Source of the DNA: Thermodesulfobacteriota bacterium
GTDB taxonomy: Bacteria > Desulfobacterota > BSN033 > UBA1163
Length of the DNA: 64,000 bases
NCBI GenBank assembly: GCA_030017685.1
Contig: JASEHH010000001.1
Location: 1-64,000, forward strand
Direction of reading: 5' to 3'
The notes beneath the pieces are model-generated. The model made no database searches. It saw nothing but the letters and a program-made list of their open reading frames with translations, and was not told the origin of the DNA. Of the stretch, positions 1 through 8,690 are shown piece by piece. Each line of letters opens with the position of its first letter. Position 1 is the first letter of the stretch. Made by a program: the position numbers and the translations under genes.

Positions 1-131
1 ATATCGACATTGGATTGTCTTCAAAAGGAAGATTAATTGTGGTATCATATAGTGAAAGAGGCGAAAAGATACGTATTATCAACAGCAGGGAAGCAACAAA
101 GAAGGAACAAGGAAAATATGAAAACAAGTAA
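1..131 (+). CDS. brnT: BrnT-like toxin, C-terminal fragment cut by window edge
   Basis: The frame starting at base 3 is open from the window edge to TAA at 129-131 and reads as the end of a BrnT ribonuclease toxin: the strand RLIVVSYSERGEKIRIINSR followed by EATKKE, the usual last beta strand and helix of the family. BrnT cleaves RNA and is neutralised by a partner antitoxin. Its 3' end overlaps the next gene if that gene starts at 118, the common toxin-first layout. The N-terminal half lies outside the window, so activity cannot be judged. Confidence 0.7.
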   Translation, partial: IDIGLSSKGRLIVVSYSERGEKIRIINSREATKKEQGKYENK

Positions 132-375
132 GAAAAACAACGAGGTTAATGAAATGAGAGAGGAATACGATTTTTCCGGTGGAGTTCGGGGGAAACATTA
201 TGAAGCCTATCGGAAAGGACATGCCGTCAAAATTGATAAACGGGACGGATCAGTTGAGGTGCATTATTTTACTCAAGAAGATGGAGCAGTCATGCTTGAC
301 CCCGACGTAAAAAAGCATTTCCCCGACTCCAAATCCGTCAACAAGGCTCTTCGTTCTCTTATTACGGTAGATTGA
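118..375 (+). CDS. Antitoxin of the BrnT-like pair
   Basis: An 85-residue protein with the motif YDFSGGVRGKHYEAY and the C-terminal signature LDPDVKKHFPDSKSVNKALR, typical of small antitoxins with a CopG/Arc-like DNA-binding end. The ATG at 118 overlaps the toxin gene by 14 bases; a second ATG at 154 has a GAGG ten bases upstream and could be the real start. It is expected to bind the toxin and repress its own promoter. Overlap with the BrnT-like frame supports a toxin-antitoxin operon. The precise antitoxin family is not certain; it is not a textbook BrnA sequence. Confidence 0.65.
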   Translation: MKTSKKNNEVNEMREEYDFSGGVRGKHYEAYRKGHAVKIDKRDGSVEVHYFTQEDGAVMLDPDVKKHFPDSKSVNKALRSLITVD

Positions 376-538
376 TCTGCTTTTTGTATGTTTTACCCCG
401 TAATCATGGCATCCCAGAAAGATACCGGAGTCAATAGGTAGGTGTTAAATGTAACTACTTTGAGTGAGGTTTATAAAAAGTTTTCGGAGCTTTTGAAAAG
501 GGAAGGGTGGGGGGCTATCCTATTGGAACGTTGGTAGA

Positions 539-611
539 ATGGAATACCGGAATAATGGGATTACATTATTATTTTCGATTGCAGATTGCAGAAGCCCAAA
601 ATCTGAAATTT
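539..611. repeat. Short-word array (octads then heptads)
   Basis: The gap between the antitoxin and hyuB holds octads at 539-562 (ATGGAATA, CCGGAATA, ATGGGATT) followed by heptads at 577-611 (GATTGCA twice, then degenerate units). The octad word is the same as in the arrays at 6313 and 43465. Nothing else was recognised between 376 and 538. Confidence 0.6.
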
Positions 612-615
612 GTGT

Positions 616-2340
616 TTAGCCTTTACTCAAACCCTCTCTCAGTTTCCTGGTCGCTTCTTCATCAACCTTCTTGGCTTTCGGATCGATGACCACTCCATAT
701 TCTTCTCTGGCTTTTTCGAGGCTGACATATCCTTCGAGCACATCCCTCTCGACCCTTTCAGGCTCACGCTCCAGTGGATTCCCACAGCCTCCTCCACCGG
801 CCGCATCGATCGTCACCACATCCCCTGTCTTGAGCTGTGTCAACCCAAAAGGATTTCCAGGGACTCCATTGACCAGGAATTGTGCCCTGGCTCCAGGGTT
901 TCCACCAAAGAGCCCTTCTGGGGCATGGATATGCCTTCCTGCCTGGATTCCAAGATTAACGGGTGACTGAGGTCCATACTGATCATCAGGGATTTTGAAG
1001 ACCTCCCTTTGTCCAAGACCTCCCTTCATCCTGCCCGGACCCCCGGAATCGATGAGGAGCTCCCTTTTTTCAATGATCAGAGGTGTGTCGCTTTCGATTA
1101 TTTCAACGGGCGTATTCGCACCATTGGCGGGAAAGATGTAAACATAATTCCCATCACTGGAGGTACTGGCTCCCATTCCTCCCCCCCTGATGATCACGGA
1201 ATGCCAGGGTTTCCCATTCCTCCTTTTCCCATAGAAAACATTCATCTGGGCGGGTGTTCCTCCGCTTGCGGCAATCACTTTATTGGGGGCGACTCCGGAG
1301 AGGGCTCGATAAATAATCTCGGTCAGAAAATGTCCGATGACCAGCCGTGCCGCCACGGCCGCGGGGAATTTACAGTTGACAACCGTACCCTCCGGGGCCT
1401 TGAGTGTGATGGGACTCGCGCAGCCGTCGTTGTTAGGGATGTCCGGGCCAAACATGCTTTTTATGGCCATGAATACATAGGCATAGGTGAAGTTATAAAC
1501 GACATTTCCTCCCCAGCTCACCTGAGGGGAAGACCCATCCAGGTTCACGGTGATATCGCTTCCTTTTACCTCGACTGCCGCCTTAATCACGACATCCTGT
1601 TGCTCCTTCATCTGTTCTATTTTGCCTTCGGCCCGGTAAATGCCATCCGGGACTTTCCCAATCTCTTCTCTCATGCCTTTTTCTGTATGGCTGATAATCT
1701 CATTTCCCAGATCACTGAGATCTTCCAGGCCGGTCTCCCTAAGCATCTGCTCTATCTTTTCGGCACAGACATGGTTAGCTGCGATCTGAGACCGGATATC
1801 TCCGACCACTTCATCCGGCGTCCTGACATTCCACCGGATCATATCGATTACGGACTGGTTGAGAATCCCTCCATCATAGAGCTTCACAAGTGGGATGAAG
1901 AGTCCTTCCTCAAAGACATCATGGTTATCCGAGGAGACACGACCCCCGATATCCGAATGGTGGAAGACACAGGCGGTGAAGGCCACCAGTTTTTCTTTAT
2001 AGAAGATGGGGCTCATTACGCAAACATCATTCAGGTGCCCGGCCAGAGCCCAGGGATCATTGGTGATGAAGACATCATCGGGCTTGTAGGTTTCGGGCGG
2101 AAGTCTTTTGACAAGATTTCTAATTCCAAGGGCCATGGCGCCGGATTGGCCGGGGGTGACAAACGTTCCCTGGGCAAGTTCCCGACCCTGGTGATCGGTG
2201 AACATGCAGGTGTAGTCATGAGCGTCTCTAAGCAGGCTCGAGAAGGCTGTCCGTGCCACTGTCCCGTCCGCTTCATCAACAATGGAAATCAACCTTCGCC
2301 AGAGAATTTCCAGGGTAATAGGGTCAAATATACGTCCCAT
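616..2340 (-). CDS. hyuB: Hydantoinase B/oxoprolinase-type subunit
   Basis: A 574-residue HyuB-family protein (N-methylhydantoinase beta, acetone or acetophenone carboxylase subunits). It opens with the family hallmark DPITLEILWRRL and contains GTFVTPGQSGAMALG, TNDPWALAGHLND and a glycine-rich end (DAAGGGGCGNP). GGGAGG precedes the ATG at 2340. It forms the last gene of the catabolic operon after hyuA, from which it is separated by a short-word array. HyuA and HyuB normally act together in ATP-dependent ring opening or ketone carboxylation. With a CoA ligase and acyl-CoA enzymes upstream, carboxylation is my inference; the substrate is unknown, and no small gamma subunit of acetone carboxylase is present. 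Confidence 0.85.
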   Translation of the reverse strand: MGRIFDPITLEILWRRLISIVDEADGTVARTAFSSLLRDAHDYTCMFTDHQGRELAQGTFVTPGQSGAMALGIRNLVKRLPPETYKPDDVFITNDPWALAGHLNDVCVMSPIFYKEKLVAFTACVFHHSDIGGRVSSDNHDVFEEGLFIPLVKLYDGGILNQSVIDMIRWNVRTPDEVVGDIRSQIAANHVCAEKIEQMLRETGLEDLSDLGNEIISHTEKGMREEIGKVPDGIYRAEGKIEQMKEQQDVVIKAAVEVKGSDITVNLDGSSPQVSWGGNVVYNFTYAYVFMAIKSMFGPDIPNNDGCASPITLKAPEGTVVNCKFPAAVAARLVIGHFLTEIIYRALSGVAPNKVIAASGGTPAQMNVFYGKRRNGKPWHSVIIRGGGMGASTSSDGNYVYIFPANGANTPVEIIESDTPLIIEKRELLIDSGGPGRMKGGLGQREVFKIPDDQYGPQSPVNLGIQAGRHIHAPEGLFGGNPGARAQFLVNGVPGNPFGLTQLKTGDVVTIDAAGGGGCGNPLEREPERVERDVLEGYVSLEKAREEYGVVIDPKAKKVDEEATRKLREGLSKG

Positions 2341-2359
2341 TTTCTCCTCCCTGAGAAAT

Positions 2360-2440
2360 ACGAATTACACGAATGTTAATGATAACGAATTACCCGAATA
2401 AAAATATTCGTGCTATTCGCTGTCATTTGCGTCATTCGCC
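2360..2440. repeat. Inverted short-word array between hyuA and hyuB
   Basis: The left arm (2360-2400) repeats CGAAT at intervals of 9 bp or about twice that; the right arm (2405-2440) repeats its complement ATTCG at the same 9-bp spacing. The arms can pair across a four-base AT centre. The right arm runs into the last codons of hyuA. Confidence 0.65.
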
Positions 2441-4561
2441 TTTAAGGTCGATCCACAGAAATCCAAAATCATCCACTGAAATCGAACCATCCTCGCCGAC
2501 AATGACCGTGGACTCTTTTTCTTCAATGATCGCAGGACCTGGAAACTTCGCCTTCGGAGAAAGTTTGTACCGATCGTAGACGGTATAGGAGATAAAGTCC
2601 CTCGCAATCGGAGAATAAGCCGAACGTTTCCCTTTCATCGCTTCATCAAGGGACTGCCCCTTCTGTCCGATTCTGGGGAGATGCAGGAGTCGTTCAGGAA
2701 GGCTGGCCCTGACTTTGAAATTGATGAACTCCACTTCAGAATCAGGATAGGTCCTTCCATATAACTTTTCATAGACCTCGTCAAAAAGACGGCGGACCTC
2801 CTCTTTCTTCATTCCGGTAAAATCTTTTTCAGAAACCGGGACATTCGTTTCCGATCCCTGACCAACAAACCGCATATCCAGGGACCTTTCGAATCTGACT
2901 CGTTCGGAAGGACTTCGTTGTTTCCTAGGGTGGTTATTATCCTCTGAGGCTTCCTTCTGGAGAATTTGTGTCGCCTCAGATTCGAGTTCTTTGAAAATCT
3001 TTTCGATCTCATTAAAATCGGCAGCGGTTAGTGAGACTTTATGGCTTCTGAGGAGATCAAATGCGCGGGGAGCAGTGAAAAAACCCAGAGCTGACCCCAC
3101 CCCCGCATTGGGCGGAACAAGCAGACGGGGCGCTCCCAGTTTCTTGGCCAGGCCATAGGCATGCACCGGTCCGGCCCCGCCGAAAGCAACAATCGTCACA
3201 ATTTTTGGATTTCCTCCTTTTTCAGCGATATGGGTCTTGGCCGCAGCGGCCATCGTCTCATTGATGAGATCATGAATTCCCCAGATGGCCTGAAGGGTTG
3301 AAACCCCGAGAGGTTTGGCAACCTTTTCCTCGACCCCACGCCTGGCGGCCTCCCTGTCAAGTTTCATTTCACCGCCCAGAAAGTAGCTTTCATCCAGATA
3401 CCCCAGCAGGAGATCGGCATCGGTGACGCAAGGGTCCATCCCTCCTATGCCATAACAGATGGGGCCAGGTTCTGCACCGGAGCTTTCCGGTCCCACCTGG
3501 AGTGTTCCCATCCGGCCCACCTTCGCAATGCTTCCGCCTCCTGCTCCAATCTCCATCAGGTCAACGACAGGCACCTGAATGGTGAGGCCGCTACCCTTCA
3601 TAAACCTCTGAACACGTCCCACCTCGAAGGTCGGGACAACACTTGCGACACCTTTCTGAATCAGGCAGGATTTGGCCGTTGTCCCTCCCATGTCGAAGCA
3701 GAACATCTCCGAGATATTGAAGAGCCGCCCGTAATATTGACCTGCAATGACCGCGGCTGTCGGACCGGACTCAATGATTCTTACGGGAAACTCGGCTGCT
3801 GTTTCAACGGAGGTAACTCCCCCACTGGAAAGCATGATGAAGAGTTTCCCCTTAAAACCAATGGCCTCCAGCCTTCCGGCCAATTTGGAAAGGTATCTGC
3901 CTGTCAGAGGTTTCACATAGGCGTTGGTCACCGTGGTGCTGGTCCTCTCGTACTCCTTAATCTGCGGCAAGACTTGGAATGAGATGGAGACCGATATTCG
4001 GGGCGCTTCCTTTTCAATGATCTCTTTGAGCATCCGTTCATGGGCTGGGTTCTCGAAAGAGTTGATCAGACAGACCGCAATCGATTCAATGCCCTTTTTG
4101 AGAAGGGTGCGGACGACCCGCGTGGCTTCTTCTGGGTCTAATGGTTTAAGGATACTCCCATCGCTTCGAATCCTCTCATCCACCTCGAAACGGAGATGCC
4201 TCGGAATGAGAGGCTTGGGAAATTCAGCAAATACATCATAAGTTGAATACCGAATGGACCTTCCGATCTCCAGGACATCCCTGAAGCCTTTCGTGGTGAT
4301 CAATCCTGTTTTGGCTCCCTTTCTCTCGATAATCGAATTGATCACCAGGGTTGTTCCATGGATCACTTCGTCCAGGTTTTCAACAAAGCCCGAAGTTTTT
4401 TTCTCCATCTCTCTTATTCCATGTTCAACGGCATCCGAAGGATCTCTGGGGGTGGTGAGACACTTGTAAGTTTTTATTTCTCCGGTTTGATCGTTAAGCA
4501 GGACAAAGTCCGTGAAGGTGCCTCCAATGTCACAACCCAACCGGTAAACCTTATCAGCCAT
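2432..4561 (-). CDS. hyuA: Hydantoinase A/oxoprolinase-type ATPase subunit
   Basis: A 709-residue HyuA-family protein of the ASKHA ATPase fold. Phosphate-binding loops are visible: DIGGTFTD at residues 11-18, GTTLVINSIIER near 69 and FDMGGTTAK near 289; a GAGGGSIA motif follows, with the HyuA C-terminal domain at the end. The start is taken at the ATG at 4561, because GGAGG lies five bases upstream; the frame itself is open further. In the family this subunit phosphorylates the substrate (carbonyl or amide oxygen) for hydrolysis or carboxylation. It is co-transcribed with the acyl-CoA ligase upstream and hyuB downstream. Confidence 0.85.
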   Translation of the reverse strand: MADKVYRLGCDIGGTFTDFVLLNDQTGEIKTYKCLTTPRDPSDAVEHGIREMEKKTSGFVENLDEVIHGTTLVINSIIERKGAKTGLITTKGFRDVLEIGRSIRYSTYDVFAEFPKPLIPRHLRFEVDERIRSDGSILKPLDPEEATRVVRTLLKKGIESIAVCLINSFENPAHERMLKEIIEKEAPRISVSISFQVLPQIKEYERTSTTVTNAYVKPLTGRYLSKLAGRLEAIGFKGKLFIMLSSGGVTSVETAAEFPVRIIESGPTAAVIAGQYYGRLFNISEMFCFDMGGTTAKSCLIQKGVASVVPTFEVGRVQRFMKGSGLTIQVPVVDLMEIGAGGGSIAKVGRMGTLQVGPESSGAEPGPICYGIGGMDPCVTDADLLLGYLDESYFLGGEMKLDREAARRGVEEKVAKPLGVSTLQAIWGIHDLINETMAAAAKTHIAEKGGNPKIVTIVAFGGAGPVHAYGLAKKLGAPRLLVPPNAGVGSALGFFTAPRAFDLLRSHKVSLTAADFNEIEKIFKELESEATQILQKEASEDNNHPRKQRSPSERVRFERSLDMRFVGQGSETNVPVSEKDFTGMKKEEVRRLFDEVYEKLYGRTYPDSEVEFINFKVRASLPERLLHLPRIGQKGQSLDEAMKGKRSAYSPIARDFISYTVYDRYKLSPKAKFPGPAIIEEKESTVIVGEDGSISVDDFGFLWIDLKGE

Positions 4562-4601
4562 GAAAACCTCCAACTTAAAGTTCGGAGTATTTGGTATTAA
4601 A

Positions 4602-4636
4602 ACTCCGAACTCTGAACTCCGAACTCACAACTTCGT
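4602..4636. repeat. Heptad array ACTCCGA between acyl-CoA ligase and hyuA
   Basis: Five consecutive heptads related to ACTCCGA (4602-4636) face one inverted unit, GTTCGGAG, about 20 bases to the left. The array overlaps the acyl-CoA ligase stop codon and supplies its last residues. Confidence 0.6.
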
Positions 4637-6172
4637 TCTTTTTTGGTGCCATTCTTTTAATATAAACTTCTGAATCTTACCACTGGCCGTCTTCGGAAGC
4701 TCATCAATGAATTCTACATATTTGGGGATCTTATACTTTCCAACTTTGCCCCGCAGTAATTCCAGGGCTTCCTGCTCAGTCAAGGTCTCGCTAGGTTTAA
4801 GGACGATATAGGCTTTTCCCACCTCGCCCCATTTCTCATCAGGCACGCCGATCACTCCAACATCGAAGACCTTTGGATGGCTAAAGAAGACCTTCTCAAT
4901 CTCAGCAGGATAAACATTTTCTCCACCACTGATATACATGTCTCTTTCACGGTCCACAATATAGACATATCCCTCCTCATCTTTTTTTGCCAGATCACCG
5001 GTATAGAGCCAACCATCCCGGATCGTTTCAGCAGTGAGGTCAGACCTGTTCCAGTATCCACTCATCAGGGTAGGGCCTTTGATGATGATTTCCCCCACTT
5101 CCCCCGGGAGCACAACCTTTCCCTCTTTATTGATGATCCTGACCTCCCCATGAAAGACCGGAAGGCCCACCGAACCGATTTTCGTGATTGCTTTCTCGGA
5201 AGAGAGAAAGGTGATGGTAGAGGCTTCGGTCTGACCGAAGATCTGGGAGAGGGTGATTCCCCTTTTCAAATATTCTTTTATTAAGGTCAACGGGATTCTT
5301 TCGCCACCCGTGAAGTAACAACGGACGGAACCAAGTTCGTACTGTGAGAGGTTACATTCCTGAAGGATAAACTGATAGACGGTGGCAGCCAATTCGAGAA
5401 TCGTCACCTTATATCTTGCCACTGTCTCGAGGATCTCTACGGGGCGGAACCGTTTCTTCAGGATGAGCGTTCCACCCTTATAAAGGATGGGAGCGGCCTC
5501 AACGAGAAGCCCTCCTGAGTGAAACATGGGCCGTGAGATGATCATGATGTCCCGGGAGGTGAGGTTGTAAACCATATCCGCATTGAGGACATTGAAGAAA
5601 GTCTTCCGATGTGAGAGGATCGCTCCCTTTGGGACACCGGTTGTCCCGGAGGTATACATGATGATATGAGGATCTTCGCCCCCTACCGAGTCATTGTTAA
5701 ATGGTTCGTGGACCGATTGTTTTGAGATCGCATTTTCATAACCGATTGACCAGTCAGGATGAGGCCCACCGATGGCAATATAATTCCCATTGGAAAGATT
5801 TAGATTGGGTCGGATCATCGCCACCACCTCTTCAAACTCCGGTTCAAAGATCAATATCCTGGAGCCACTGTCGTTGAGAATGAATTCGAGTTCCGGGCCT
5901 GCCAGCCTCCAGTTTAATGGAACAAGGATCGCTCCGATTTTAGAAATGGCAAAGAAGATCTCGAGGTATTGATGACAGTTGTGAAGAAGGACAGCGACCC
6001 GGTCTCCCTTAACGACTCTGCTTTCCAAAAGGTGGTGGCAAAGCTGATTGGTACGCTGGTTGACCTCCTGATAGGTGAAGGGGCGGTCCTCGAAAATCAG
6101 GGCATGCTTTTGAGGTCGGAGAAGGCTCCATTTTCTTATCCAGTCGCCAATATTGATCACAACATAACTCAT
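4625..6172 (-). CDS. AMP-forming acyl-CoA synthetase
   Basis: A 515-residue class I adenylate-forming enzyme (FadD/medium-chain ligase type), soluble and cytoplasmic. The P-loop YTSGTTGVPKGA is at residues 173-184, the adenine-binding FGQTEAST and the hinge region GDLAKKDEEGYVYIVDR follow, and the C-terminal catalytic lysine is in PKTASGKIQK. It activates a carboxylic acid to its CoA thioester with ATP. The gene lies between the dehydrogenase/hydratase fusion and hyuA, so it probably feeds or drains the same pathway. The ATG at 6172 lacks a clear ribosome-binding site. Chain length or aromatic preference cannot be read from the sequence. Confidence 0.88.
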   Translation of the reverse strand: MSYVVINIGDWIRKWSLLRPQKHALIFEDRPFTYQEVNQRTNQLCHHLLESRVVKGDRVAVLLHNCHQYLEIFFAISKIGAILVPLNWRLAGPELEFILNDSGSRILIFEPEFEEVVAMIRPNLNLSNGNYIAIGGPHPDWSIGYENAISKQSVHEPFNNDSVGGEDPHIIMYTSGTTGVPKGAILSHRKTFFNVLNADMVYNLTSRDIMIISRPMFHSGGLLVEAAPILYKGGTLILKKRFRPVEILETVARYKVTILELAATVYQFILQECNLSQYELGSVRCYFTGGERIPLTLIKEYLKRGITLSQIFGQTEASTITFLSSEKAITKIGSVGLPVFHGEVRIINKEGKVVLPGEVGEIIIKGPTLMSGYWNRSDLTAETIRDGWLYTGDLAKKDEEGYVYIVDRERDMYISGGENVYPAEIEKVFFSHPKVFDVGVIGVPDEKWGEVGKAYIVLKPSETLTEQEALELLRGKVGKYKIPKYVEFIDELPKTASGKIQKFILKEWHQKRTKL

Positions 6173-6175
6173 CTA

Positions 6176-6309
6176 TGATGGAATCGTAAAAAGTCGTCAT
6201 TCCCGTGAAAACGGGAATCCAGAGAATTCTAACTATCTAAAAATACTGGATTCCTGCTTGCGCAGGAATGACTGATATTGGGATTTTCAGACTTTTTACG
6301 AAACCATCA
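6176..6309. repeat. Nested palindromic intergenic element, copy 1
   Basis: Outer arms of about 20 bp (6176-6195 and 6290-6309, TCGTAAAAAGTC against GACTTTTTACGA) enclose an inner unit at 6196-6272. The inner unit begins GTCATTCC, ends GGAATGAC, and has two hairpins, ATTCCCGT/ACGGGAAT and ATTCCTGC/GCAGGAAT. The same inner design recurs at 8528. Confidence 0.75.
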
Positions 6310-6312
6310 TCT

Positions 6313-6430
6313 ATGGAATAATGGAAAATTGGAATAGTGGAATATTGAGTAATAAAGAGTTTTTAACCCCATTTTTCCATCATTCCATTATTCCCTGTCT
6401 GCCGACAGGCAGGCAGTCTTCCAATTTCCC
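6313..6430. repeat. Inverted octad array with palindrome inserted
   Basis: The left arm holds octads such as ATGGAATA, TTGGAATA and GTGGAATA (6313-6352). The right arm holds TTCCATCA, TTCCATTA and related units (6375-6398). The right arm is split by a GC-rich palindrome (CTGTCTGCC/GGCAGGCAG, about 6395-6416) before a further TTCCAATT unit. Confidence 0.65.
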
Positions 6431-6434
6431 GTGA

Positions 6435-8456
6435 TTAATTATGGACGAAGTCTGCATTGACCCTGGGGCCATTTTTCAAGAAGTTTTCGATTCCGATTTT
6501 CATGTCCTGGGTTAACAGGCATTCGCCAAAGGTTTTAGCTTCCAATTTCAGGCCTTCTTCAAGGGTTACCTTCGCGCCCTCGAGGGTTGCCCGCTGTATC
6601 AGAGAATCGATCTTTCTGCTCAGATGTCCGATGTCGACCTCCGGAAGGGTTGACGGGACAGGGATGGGTCCTTTTGGGATTGAAGGGACTTTGGCTTGTC
6701 CGGAAAGAATTCTTTTCACCCAATCGATGGCCCTCTCGATCAGGTCGCCTTCCACCTCTTCCTGGATGAGCCCCATCTCTTTTGCCTGGGCGGAAGAGAT
6801 GGGATTGGCATTTCTCAACATGGGCCAGGCTTTCTCCATGCCGATCAACCTCGGAAGTCTCTGTGTTCCCCCATTTCCCGGGATGATGCCGAGCCTGGGT
6901 TCGGGCTGGGCGACGAATATTTTCTGGCCCTTTGAAGCAATGCGTGCCGTGCAAGACATCGCCATTTCATTTCCTCCGCCAAAGGCCAGGCCGTTCATAG
7001 CGCAAACCACTGGTTTCCCAAGATTTTCAATCAGGTCCAGAACCGACATGCTCTTGAGACAGAATGCCTCAGCCTCCTCCGGCGTTTTTTGAGCGGCCAA
7101 CATTCCGATGTCTGCTCCTGAAACAAATGCCCTTGTCCCGAATCCGGTCAGCACTGCCCCCTTAATCTTCGGGTCCTTCTGAATCCCGGCGAAAATCTCC
7201 CTTAATTGCTCAAAGACATCCGCATTGAGGGCATTGAGGACTTTGGGCCTCCGGATTTTAACGAGGGCGACCTCTCCCTTGTCTTCCCTGAAGACAACCG
7301 GTATCTTCCAGGGTTGAGTTGAAGCGGCCTGTTTTTTCAGCATGTCAGCCACTTTAAACCCGGTGTTCTCACCGGCATAAGCTTCCACCAGTTCAAGCGC
7401 CTTTTTGACGCCGATTTTATTCATCATGGAGAAGGGGGAATTCAGAACCAGTCCGGCATCCATGGCCAGCTCCAAATCGCCGATACTGGAAATGCCACTT
7501 TCCACAATTTCACAAACCATTCCAAAATAAGCCCCAATGACCCGATTCGAAACCGCCTCATAAGTCTCAGGGCTATATTCTACCGTTTCTCCTTTGCCTG
7601 CGGTCTCCCAGGGCTTGCCAGATTTCACCTGGTCGTCGAGTATTTTGGGAGAGCGATACCAGGGCATGATCTTTGAGTTCATTTCGGATAATCCATGCTG
7701 GGTGATGGGGTTTCCTCCTGCGAGGTTATGAGCGGTGAATGGACCTACGCCCATTCCAAGAGTTTTCTGGACGATCACATCCGCCTGTTTGACATTGGCC
7801 AGCCCTTTTTCGACGGTTAATGCGGTCGCCTCAAAAAGGCCTTCGAAGATGGGATCAACCGCATAACCATAACGGCTTTTCGCTTTGATTGGGGCCTTAC
7901 CGATGAATTCGTATAATTTCATCAAATATTCCGTCAGGGCAGGGTCCGTATCTTTTCCGGGAACAATTTCAACCAGGATATTTCTTTCAGCCGGAAAGAA
8001 GTAATGGATGACCAGGCACCGTCTTTTATCTTCCATTTTTTCAAAGATCACTTCAGGCTCCATGTGGGACGAGTTGGAGGCGAAGATGGCCGTTTTCGGA
8101 CAGGCGGCCTGACATTGATCGAAGATCTTATGCTTGACATCCGCTCGCTCAAAGGCGGCTTCAATCACAAAGTCAGCATCAGCGATTTTCCCATAATCGG
8201 TCGTGAAGAGGATGTTTTTGAAGATGGCATCAGCGACCTCTTTCCTGAATATTTTCTTTTCAGCGGCTTTCGCCATCTTCGATTCCGCCTTCTTGGAGCC
8301 TGCATCGAGGGCTGCCTGAACGATATCTACCACCACGACAGGCACCCCGTATAAATACAGACTCTGGCTGAAATGAAGAGCAATGTCCGGGCCGATATTC
8401 CCCGAACCAATGACACCGATCTTCCGAATGGTCCGACCGAATAGTGTAAATGGCAT
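6435..8456 (-). CDS. 3-hydroxyacyl-CoA dehydrogenase / enoyl-CoA hydratase fusion (inverted order)
   Basis: A 673-residue bifunctional beta-oxidation enzyme. The NAD-binding dehydrogenase domain is N-terminal (GVIGSGNIG near residue 15, then SNSSHMEPEVI and VIHYFFPAE), followed by the dehydrogenase C-terminal domain. The crotonase domain occupies roughly residues 385-670, with the oxyanion-hole segments SGADIGML and AFGGGNEMAMS and the acid region EPRLGIIPGNGGTQRL. Classical FadB has the reverse order. It hydrates an enoyl-CoA and oxidises the hydroxyacyl-CoA. The start at 8456 is set by AGGAGG just upstream. It lies between the mutase catalytic gene and the acyl-CoA ligase. Confidence 0.88.
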   Translation of the reverse strand: MPFTLFGRTIRKIGVIGSGNIGPDIALHFSQSLYLYGVPVVVVDIVQAALDAGSKKAESKMAKAAEKKIFRKEVADAIFKNILFTTDYGKIADADFVIEAAFERADVKHKIFDQCQAACPKTAIFASNSSHMEPEVIFEKMEDKRRCLVIHYFFPAERNILVEIVPGKDTDPALTEYLMKLYEFIGKAPIKAKSRYGYAVDPIFEGLFEATALTVEKGLANVKQADVIVQKTLGMGVGPFTAHNLAGGNPITQHGLSEMNSKIMPWYRSPKILDDQVKSGKPWETAGKGETVEYSPETYEAVSNRVIGAYFGMVCEIVESGISSIGDLELAMDAGLVLNSPFSMMNKIGVKKALELVEAYAGENTGFKVADMLKKQAASTQPWKIPVVFREDKGEVALVKIRRPKVLNALNADVFEQLREIFAGIQKDPKIKGAVLTGFGTRAFVSGADIGMLAAQKTPEEAEAFCLKSMSVLDLIENLGKPVVCAMNGLAFGGGNEMAMSCTARIASKGQKIFVAQPEPRLGIIPGNGGTQRLPRLIGMEKAWPMLRNANPISSAQAKEMGLIQEEVEGDLIERAIDWVKRILSGQAKVPSIPKGPIPVPSTLPEVDIGHLSRKIDSLIQRATLEGAKVTLEEGLKLEAKTFGECLLTQDMKIGIENFLKNGPRVNADFVHN

Positions 8457-8527
8457 AAGCACCTCCTCTCAAAAGATCATTGCAAAATAGCCAATTATAT
8501 ACAGCGTCATTAATTACAACAGAGCAC

Positions 8528-8589
8528 GTCATTCCTGCGAAAGCAGGAATCCAGGAAAACACTGGATTCCGGGTCAAGCCCGGAATGAC
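8528..8589. repeat. Palindromic intergenic element, copy 2
   Basis: Same inner design as at 6196: GTCATTCC, hairpin TCCTGC/GCAGGA, GGAATCCAG, short spacer, CTGGATTCC, hairpin GGG/CCC, GGAATGAC. Shared ends with different but still paired stem bases indicate a repeat family whose hairpins are conserved. Confidence 0.75.
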
Positions 8590-8623
8590 AAACCGGTTAA
8601 GATTTATGTCGCTATGTATAACA

Positions 8624-8683
8624 ATGCAAAATTATCAATGAAAGAGAAATGCTAACTTTGCAATGCTAATTTTGAATTGCTAA
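8624..8683. repeat. Heptad array ATGCTAA
   Basis: Exact seven-base register from 8649 to 8683 (ATGCTAA, CTTTGCA, ATGCTAA, TTTTGAA, TTGCTAA), preceded by looser units from 8624 (ATGCAAA). It lies directly downstream of the mutase gene stop codon. Confidence 0.6.
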
Positions 8684-8690
8684 CTGTTCT

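Noticed and set aside
1009-2379. 456-residue plus-strand frame opposite hyuB.
   Set aside because: Shadow of the GC-rich hyuB gene; no ribosome-binding site and no recognisable domain.
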